DNA of 64,000 nucleotides from Podospora bellae-mahoneyi (taxonomy: Eukaryota; Ascomycota; Sordariomycetes; Sordariales; Podosporaceae), in assembly GCF_035222275.1 (NCBI RefSeq), contig NC_085881.1, forward strand, positions 1,612,001 through 1,676,000, read 5' to 3'. The translations under genes were made by a program, and so were the position numbers. This document shows, piece by piece, positions 56,909 through 64,000 of this stretch (its first letter is position 1; the number at the start of each line of letters is the position of its first letter). The notes beneath the pieces were generated by a model, which was given only the letters and a program-made list of their open reading frames with translations, made no database searches and was not told the DNA's origin.

Positions 56909-58607
56909 TTACCTCCCGGTCCTTCCTGATCTCGCCGATCTCGACGACATGGCGCTGCCGCTTCTGTCACGCCCAGCTCCTTGCAAGATGGCATCCTGAT
57001 AGCTTGGAATGGGAGGACTTGGTGACGAGCGCTGTTGAATGGGCCGACCCTGAGCATTGCTAGTGCTCCTCGCTCGAACAGTAGCCAGGGAACCATTACG
57101 GCTCCTGCTGATGTTGATCAATGGCCGGTTCTCATCGTCACTGTCATCGCGCTCGGCATCCGAGTGTTCCGGGCTCGTGTACTCCGGTGGGGGCGGATGG
57201 TTGGGGTCGTGAACACCAAGGCCTGCATTTTGCGCCCCCTCCTCGTTGTGTATTTCAGCTGCCGCGGCGCTGCTAGGCTCTCCGGCGTCTTCTGTAGGAA
57301 CCAAATGGGAAAGGGAGATATCGGTTGGGCTGCGCTGGGGCCCTGGGCTGGTGGGTGGGAGAACTCTGAAGTTACCAGATCTCGAACGAGTATGACCGGG
57401 ATCCAAACCGGGTCCGCCTTGCCTAGGGTAAAGCTGCACAGACTGACTTCCGCCATGACCACGAGTGTATGACCCTGTGTATCCGTCCTTCCGTCCCGTT
57501 TCGAGAAGAATGCTGCCTTGCTCAGAGCCGTATGGCGGAGGTGGTGCCAGTGAGCCCGTCATGGGGGCCAGACCCCACTTCTTCACGTTGGCCTCGATGA
57601 AAACAAATCCGGCCTGGCCAAAGTTGACGTGCACGATGCATGGGCCATTCGCTCCGACCGAGGGAAAGAAGTTTTGCGTCTTCATGCCGTGGGCGGCTTC
57701 TTCCAGCTTCTTCCCGTTTCGTGTGAAGAATATAGCGCCGGTCCGAGGTCGGTACCCAACGCCAATAACGTCACCTTGAACGATTTGGGGGCCGTAGTGG
57801 TTGCCCTTGAACGGTTGGTTGTAGCGGCGAGAACCATTGGAAAGATAGGCAACAGAGTGTTTGTGGAAGCCTAGCAGATCAGTTAGCGAGATCTGAACGC
57901 AAACGTCAAGAGAGAGGTCTCTATCCTACCTGGTAACCGGAACAGCGGATAGGGTTTCGTGCACATGCCGATGCTGACCAGAGTATTGTCTGGCTTCTCG
58001 TAGATCTTGGCTTCCCAGTAGTAGACTTCGTTCTGTTTTGGTACCGGCAGATTGCTCATGACGGTGCATTCCGAATCGAAGAACTCAATCTCCGTACGGG
58101 CTTCAACAAAGCAGTTGGCAATCTCCAGCTCCGGCTCAAACTCCCAAGCAGAAACACCCTTCTCCTGAATAGCCAGATACTGCGATAGCGAGATGTCCGT
58201 CTGCACAGACTCGGGGGGGTTGGCAGCAATGAAGGCTAGAATAATCAATGTCAGCGTTCGGATCCGGCCTTGCTGGATAGAAAATACGTTAGGGCCGGGC
58301 ACGTACCCTTTGCTCTCAAATATTCCGTCCTCTGCATGTCATCCATCGTCTCCAATGCCTCGGTCTCCTCCCGTGCAAACGCCTGCTCGTCATCGTACTC
58401 GCCGGGACGACCGATCCGGTCGAGGAAGATGCGGCCCGAGGATGTGTACTTGAAATAGTAGATGATGAGAAACACGCAGAGTATCACGATGGCCGACCCG
58501 AACGACGACAGCAGGCCGATGATGATGCCATTCGGGGCCGGGTTTGGATTCGAGGGGTAGTGATCGTAACGATCCATTGTGTGGAAAGAGTGGCGGTTGT
58601 TGGTCAT
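56909..58607 (-). CDS. Ssh4/Ear1-type SPRY membrane adaptor for a Rsp5-family ubiquitin ligase
   Basis: Exons 58307-58607, 57930-58235 and 56909-57870 encode 522 residues. The second ATG at 58577 would give 512. A single transmembrane helix lies near residues 30-55 (GIIIGLLSSFGSAIVILCVF). The SPRY domain spans about 150-320 (VYYWEAKIYEKPDNTLVSIG, VGYRPRTGAIFFTRNGKKL). A PPPPEY motif of the PPxY class lies in the C-terminal half and would bind the WW domains of Rsp5/Nedd4. By family knowledge such proteins sit on endosomes and vacuole and direct membrane cargo into multivesicular bodies. The C-terminus is Ser/Arg-rich and disordered. The order TM-SPRY-PPxY is that of yeast Ear1 and Ssh4. Confidence 0.88.
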
Positions 58608-60474
58608 GTTGGATATCACCTCTCACGCACTGCGAACAACCGATTGCCGGCAATCACGGCTGGACCACATGCACCCGCAACACCCTTTCAGATAAGGCCA
58701 AGTCTTGCTCTCCTTGATGTCCACAGTTGTCCTGTTCTGTTCTGTTTCTGTCCCTAATCGTTCCGCTCAATCCCGGCGGGCGAGCAACCTGTAGCGAACT
58801 ACCCAAGAACCAGGCGTCGGCAAATGAAAGAGAGACGGGCGGGCCGTTCGAGTGATGATGTCGCAGCGCAGCGGTCGATGGCTTTTCGCGGTGGACGCGG
58901 GGTTCGTTGGAAAAAGCAGTAGACTTTTTTGCCCAGCTGCACAAGGCGATGGATGGATGGATGGATGAATGAATCAATGGATGGATAGTTCAGGAACGTT
59001 TGGGGTGTCACGTTGACTTTGGCGCAGGACGAACGCCGAGATGACGAATGACGAAAGCAGGCCGATAAGCAACGGGGAAGTGGAATCGAGGCACTGCCCA
59101 CTCGTCGTCGAGGTTGCGCAAGGGGGGTATACGGCAAAAGACAAACGCAAGAAACGAAAAAAAAAAAAAGAACAAAAAGAAGAAAAGAGAAAGACGAGAG
59201 CAAGTTCGTCTGCGTATGTTGAGACTGGAGAAAGGACCAGTTCAGATCAGTTGACCCAAGACCTGAGGAGGAGTGGTGGGAGAAAGATGGAGTTTGTGAA
59301 TGATGATGGATGGATTGGATGGGGCTGGCCCGGAACAGGTCACCACACCAAAAGGCTGGGTTTGCCTGCTACGGTCTCTGGCGCCAAGAGGGACGTGGGT
59401 GTTGGCGCACTATCAGGCAGCCGCCTTTCCCCCCTCGGCCAGCTGATTAGGCACTATCAGGTGGCGGGGAACTCGGCAAGCATTGGAGGGTGGTGACGCT
59501 GAGGGGTTACCTAGGGGGTCTGTCCCCTCTTTTCGCTGATTTGTCTTGCAGTGGTTTTGCAGTTGGGTATCTAAATCCAAACCACAAGGTCTCTGCAGTA
59601 TCTGTCTTTTGAAGGAGAAATGGAGTCGTCGAACGAATGCATAAACTCAGCAGACCCTGCGCCGCCCCAAGTCTCTGAAACCCGAGACAGCGCCTGAATG
59701 CGGCGGGTGCGCGTTGGCGAGGGACCATCTGCCCTGGCCGAGTTTCAAAGCCGCTGCCGCCCTGTGCTCGGTGCCGTGCTCACTGATGATGTAAACTACA
59801 ACCACCCACCTGTTTCGCCAGCGCGCAATTCGGACCATCCTCTTGGGCCGGCCGTTGTTGGTAGTCTGATGGATAGCCAGGAAGCCACGTGGAGGTTGCA
59901 GGCTGCGACAGATGGCTGCATCGAAATAGAACGGCCAATCTACAAGAGCCACCGCAAACATTGAGACTTTGTGATGCTCACGCCCGCTCTGTGTCCTGCC
60001 GCCTTCGAGTCCTAAGGGGAATTGGACACTGAACAAAAGGACTGGAATGGAATCCCCATGGAACACCCAACCGAGACAATTGTTCTGGAAGCCCAAAAAG
60101 ACGGTCCGCTCTCAGACAGCCGGGTCCCTGGAATGCCGGAAACGAACGTCTCTCGGGCCTCATGGATCGGACAACCTCCGAACCGGCCATCGATCGACAC
60201 AGGGATGAATCTCATCTTACGATAACGTCTGAGGCCAGGGCCAAAGTCTATGTAATGACATTTATTGATCTGATCCGTCATGATAAATCTACATAATCCC
60301 AACATGAATGACAGGCTGGCTTCGCAAGTAGGTAAAACAGACCGCCACCGGTGAGATAAACAAAATAAACAAACGCCTGCTCTCATAGTCGGTCCCATCC
60401 TGTTCCAAACATCATCCAACATCATCTCGTCTTTCCATCCGTGGGTCCCAAATCCATCCCTTCCTGAATAACTC
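58608..60474. other. Intergenic region
   Basis: This holds the promoter of the Ssh4/Ear1-like gene and the 3' end of the next minus-strand gene. It contains a GGAT tetranucleotide run near 58951-58987 and an A-run at 59157-59169. Open frames of up to 186 codons (60012-60572 -) lack any recognisable domain. Confidence 0.5.
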
Positions 60475-61908
60475 TTAATCAACGCTGCTGGTATCATCCC
60501 GTCTAGTCCTCTCTCTCTCCCTTCTGGCTCCGGCACCACCGCGTCTCTTCCTCTTGTCCTCGGCATACGCAAAGTCGCTCACGGAAGAGGCAATGGGGAT
60601 GTGATGAGAGTGCGTGTAGACCTTGGTGCCCGAGTCGTCAGTGCTGGCAGTAGCGGCGCTGACCTCACTCTGAGCCCATCCACCCGGCATGCTGCTCGAA
60701 ACCTCACTCGGTGGAGGTCTAGGTCTGGACTTGGACCTAGCCCTCGTGTAATCAGAGTAGGTGTTCGCCGAAGTGCCCTCACTCGCAATCTCATTCCCCT
60801 CATCAATCCTCCTCAGCGCAACCGCCTCCTCCGCTCCGGCAGTAAAGCTGAAATCTCTCTTAATCCTCCTCGACTCCCTCGGCTGCAGCGCCTTCTCCTG
60901 CGCAGCCGCCCGTCTCCCCTCCTCCCTCAACTTCCTCGCCTCTGCCCTGATCTTCTCATTCTCCCTCACAGCATTCTTGTCGGCAGTGCTGTAAACCTTT
61001 CTGATACCCCTCTCCTTCTTCTCCTCCTTCTTCGGCGTCCTCTGCTGTCCAGCCATCAAGCCTTCAGTAACCTCGCTGCCCCCATCGGCTGTGCTCTCCG
61101 CCATACCTCTCCCACTCGGGCTCACCTCCGACCAAGAAGGATTCGTGCTCCCATCCCACTCACTCCCATCCGCCTCCCGATTAATCCCCCCCACCCTCGC
61201 CGCCTTCTCATGTCTATACATCCTCAGCTGCTCCTCAGCCAACCTCTCCGCCTCCTCATCCACCACCTCCCCATCCGTCCCAACCTTCCTCCTCGACTTC
61301 CTCTCCTTCTCCCGCCTCTTATCCTCCCTCTTCCTCTCCTTCTCCCTCTCCTTCTGCTCCCTCTTCATCCTTCTCTTCTCCCTCCCCGAGAAATCCGACA
61401 CCCCCCCGGTAATGCCCGTGATGCCCGTCGTGGCCGAAACAACAGTAGTCAAATCATCATCCCTTCCCCCGCCATCCCTCGTCACCCCCGTAACGACAGT
61501 CCTATCATCCACATCCTTGTACACACTCCCGCCGCCCAAAACAGTCGACGCAGTCACATCGCTGTAAACCGTACCGTTAGGCCCGATTTTAGGACGCCGA
61601 AGAACGGTAGACTTGTAATCCTCCCAATCCCCCTCCTTGAAGTAAAACCCCCCGTTCTTGGCCCAGAAGAAGAACCAAATCCCGACGATGACGAACCCGG
61701 CGCCTAGAAGACCGAACACGGCGAAGATGGCGTTGTTGTTGACCTCGTTGGGGTGGATCACGCCGGGGTGGGTGACCTTGACGGTGGGGTCGTCTTTGGT
61801 GTCGTCGCCGTCGCGGGCGAGGAGGATGGTGTGGGCGGCTAGGGGGCCGAGGGATTGGATGTCGGAGGGGAGGTGACGGCGGAGGAGGGTGAGGATTGTT
61901 GGTGCCAT
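60475..61908 (-). CDS. Single-pass membrane protein with charged coiled-coil regions, unrecognised
   Basis: Single exon, 477 residues. One clear transmembrane helix at about residues 60-83 (AIFAVFGLLGAGFVIVGIWF) is followed by WAKNGG. The N-terminal 59 residues are short and probably lumenal or extracytoplasmic. The long C-terminal part is cytosolic by the positive-inside rule. It has two highly charged Lys/Arg/Glu regions (about 178-212, EKRRMKREQKEREKERKRED; about 325-365) that should form long helices or coiled coils, and a Ser/Arg-rich end. The segment GGFYFKEGDWEDYKSTVLRR after the membrane looks conserved. I do not recognise the family and give no function. The ATG at 61908 is the first in frame. 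Confidence 0.82.
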   Translation of the reverse strand: MAPTILTLLRRHLPSDIQSLGPLAAHTILLARDGDDTKDDPTVKVTHPGVIHPNEVNNNAIFAVFGLLGAGFVIVGIWFFFWAKNGGFYFKEGDWEDYKSTVLRRPKIGPNGTVYSDVTASTVLGGGSVYKDVDDRTVVTGVTRDGGGRDDDLTTVVSATTGITGITGGVSDFSGREKRRMKREQKEREKERKREDKRREKERKSRRKVGTDGEVVDEEAERLAEEQLRMYRHEKAARVGGINREADGSEWDGSTNPSWSEVSPSGRGMAESTADGGSEVTEGLMAGQQRTPKKEEKKERGIRKVYSTADKNAVRENEKIRAEARKLREEGRRAAAQEKALQPRESRRIKRDFSFTAGAEEAVALRRIDEGNEIASEGTSANTYSDYTRARSKSRPRPPPSEVSSSMPGGWAQSEVSAATASTDDSGTKVYTHSHHIPIASSVSDFAYAEDKRKRRGGAGARRERERTRRDDTSSVD

Positions 61909-63907
61909 GGTGTCTATTGACTGGAACGTGATGATGATGTCAAGCCTGATGGCTGACCGGCTAAAGGTTGTGTGTGGTCAAGTCTCGGATGAGGTTGGGT
62001 TGGGGTTGTGAAGGCGAAAAGTCGCTGGTATGTTTTGTCGACAACAACCTCCCCCACTCAAAAATCCACGATCATCCAAAAAAAAAAAAAAACAAAAAAA
62101 AAACAGTCGATGAATTAGCAGATTCCGTGGGATGTGTGTGCAACTGCAAATGCAGGAGAGAGAAAGGTGCAGCGAAAAGTGGGTGTTGTTGGTTTAATCG
62201 CACACTTGCGCACCCCGGTTAACCCAGAAACGGAGGAGGTTGGGGTTGCAGCTTTCCTTCCTTGCTTCCCAGCCACCCAGCCTTCCAACTCCACTGAAAA
62301 TCAATCCAAGCCTCTTCCTTGCAGAACACACAATCAAGTTTCAGCCTTATTTCTTCGTCATCATCATCAAAATCACCAGGGAAACCACCCTTCCTTTCTT
62401 CAACTTTTATGCAATCTGCATATCTGCCATGCCGCCCTGTCAACAACCTGTGTTTGAACTAAAGTAAACAATCCTCACCCAGCAACCACCCACCCAACCT
62501 CACCCCTCCAACCTCACCTCCTCCAACCCTCCAACCAATCCCCCCCCGCATCCTCGCCAAGCCCCATCTTCCTTGACACTCGGTCACAACCCACTCAGCT
62601 GGTTCCTCCCACCCCACACAGTGTCCGCCTTTTCCCACCGTCCCTCTCACTGTCCTCCCCCCTCAACACCAACCACCAATCTCCAAGCTGATATCAACCC
62701 GCATGTTATAGGTCAATAACCTCCTCATGCCGTGTCTCTGTCCCTTCTCCCGAACACTCCCGGCCTGCTGCAAGAAAGAAATTAATTGGCCATGTTTAAT
62801 TTGGGGGCTCATGCCTCTATCCCGCCCCCCCAGTGAACGACGTCTGACAGTTGTCCTGACTACCCGACCTTCTCATCCGCATAGCAACGCAACCTATTTG
62901 GGATTTTCACACTCCGTTTCGTCCTACTGGTACCTAACTGGCAGTACGGATAATAGTATGATGATCCACAATCATCCCCTCTTTATAATCAGGCACAGCT
63001 AAACGTGTTCGGCCTCAAGAGGGGTAAACCAAACTCTCATTGGCAACACGTGTACAACGCCAGGTCCAAGAGTGGCAGAGAGGCAGTGTCGATCTGCAGA
63101 TTTTACAACAAGGTAGCGGCGAATCTAATTTCTTCCAAAAATCATGAGATCAGCATCCCAATTGCACAGCATGGATACCCCTCATCATTCAATTCTCTCT
63201 TTCATTGTTAACTCTCCAAAAACAAAGGTTAATGATATCAATCTGGCTTGAAACGGCTTGCTCAAGGAAAATAATAATGAGATGGAAACTTCAGAATTAA
63301 CCCCGGTAGAGAAAACAAAGCAAACACCCTATACAGTTTCTTCCCAAAAAGCAAAAAGAAAGCCTCCCGATATTAAACCTTAACCCTGTGCCCCTTTCCA
63401 AGTTTCCAAGTTTCATACCCCCTCCCCTTGATCAAAAGGGAGCATGAAACCACATCATAGTACATGACAATATCTTTGAGCCAACAACGCAAAGACTCAA
63501 CTTCTAGAGTCACCACCCTGCCGCAAGCCGCCATGGTATTTTAGTAGCACAGGATTAAACATGGACATAAAAAGTCCCCAAGAAGAAAACAGAATGGTGT
63601 AAAGAAAGGTTTCCCATCATGAATTTCTCTGCAAACTTGTCCACCAAAAGGAACGAGGGGGTATAAAGCCCGCGCCCAAACAGTTAACCCAACTGAGAAG
63701 AGTATCCAAAAAAGAAATAAATAAGTAAAAAAGCAAAAACGCTCGCTCATATTTCGCCCCAGTGAAACAAGAGTTATGCACACATAAACAGAAACATCAT
63801 CGTCGTCGTCATCATCCTTTTGTTGGGGTTCATCATCATCATCTTGGATCGTCTCGGGGTCGCCATTTGGTTGGCCGTTGGCCGCTCCAGGCGTTCCAAC
63901 AGGCCGT
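61909..63907. other. Intergenic region at right end
   Basis: An A-run lies near 62078-62102, and the sequence from 62470 to 62680 is C-rich. CAT/CGT triplets at 63796-63842 would encode poly-Asp on the minus strand, but they lie beyond the likely stop of the last gene. No complete gene is supported. Confidence 0.45.
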
Positions 63908-64000
63908 TTACCGACCAAAGTAGTGGTCGTCAGGTCGGGAGGAGGAGTACGAGGTAGGGTATTGGGGATAGGGTGGGATGGAGGGGGCGTAGTCGTCAGC
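63908..64000 (-). CDS. C-terminal end of a gene running off the window (partial)
   Basis: From the right edge a minus-strand frame of 30 codons ends at TAA (63908-63910). It has strongly C-ending codons and a Tyr/Pro/Ser-rich sequence (YPQYPTSYSSSRPDDHYFGR). The codon bias makes it the likeliest real frame. A second frame open from the edge to 63541 (with an Asp-rich tract) is the alternative. Function cannot be inferred. Confidence 0.45.
   Translation of the reverse strand, partial: ADDYAPSIPPYPQYPTSYSSSRPDDHYFGR

Noticed and set aside
60012-60572. 186-codon minus-strand ORF downstream of the membrane protein gene
   Set aside because: It overlaps the end of that gene in another frame and has no domain.
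63541-63907. Minus-strand frame with an Asp-rich tract continuing past 63908
   Set aside because: The poly-Asp comes from a CAT/CGT triplet run, and the rest is hydrophobic noise. The competing frame that stops at 63908 has much better codon bias.

Overview
The window is nuclear DNA of a filamentous ascomycete, most likely a Sordariomycete (Sordariales-like). The reasons are many short introns of about 48 to 90 bases with GT...AG ends and CTAAC or CTGAC-type branch sites, C-rich third codon positions, a fungal saccharopine reductase of the alpha-aminoadipate lysine pathway, a Zn2Cys6 transcription factor, a Fot1/pogo-type transposon and an ascomycete-type initiator tRNA. I rebuilt the exon structures by hand from splice sites and reading phase, and each one closes in frame.

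Left part (1-14.9 kb) is a dense gene set, almost all on the minus strand. It holds an unrecognised S/T-P-rich repeat protein, a class II eIF4E-like cap-binding protein (the only plus-strand gene here), a degenerate EF-hand (centrin-like) protein whose first exon is just ATG, glyoxalase II, the Las1 pre-rRNA nuclease, saccharopine reductase (LYS9 type), and a Q/P-rich protein with an acidic tail. A 7.5 kb block without recognisable genes follows (14.9-22.4 kb).

Middle part (22.4-32.2 kb) has a PfkB sugar kinase and an NAD kinase arranged head to head, then a proteasome assembly chaperone 4-like protein and the PY-NLS importin Kap104/transportin.

The 33.8-39.9 kb stretch is the accessory and decayed part. 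A D-amino-acid-oxidase-like gene is split by a Fot1/pogo-like DNA transposon that looks whole (about 1.96 kb, 42-bp imperfect terminal inverted repeats, TA target duplication, uninterrupted 533-residue DD35D transposase). Next to it are coding-like but frame-broken remains of an unrecognised gene, a three-copy diverged repeat, an initiator tRNA-Met gene and a cluster of short GTCGTG-type repeats.

From 40.0 to 42.3 kb lies a Zn2Cys6 regulator. Its stop codon is followed in the same frame by 105 open, proline/serine-rich codons. A 12.3 kb gene-free block follows (42.3-54.6 kb). The right end carries a SAP-domain Tho1-like mRNP protein, an Ssh4/Ear1-type SPRY adaptor with a PPxY motif, a single-pass membrane protein with charged coiled-coil regions, and the last codons of a gene that runs off the window.

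Most genes are housekeeping genes (translation, ribosome biogenesis, nuclear import, lysine synthesis, cofactor and aldehyde metabolism) with no operon-like logic. The observations I rate highest are the in-frame extension of the transcription factor, the transposon-split oxidase with its decayed neighbour, and the tandem basic/hydrophobic repeats of the first gene.
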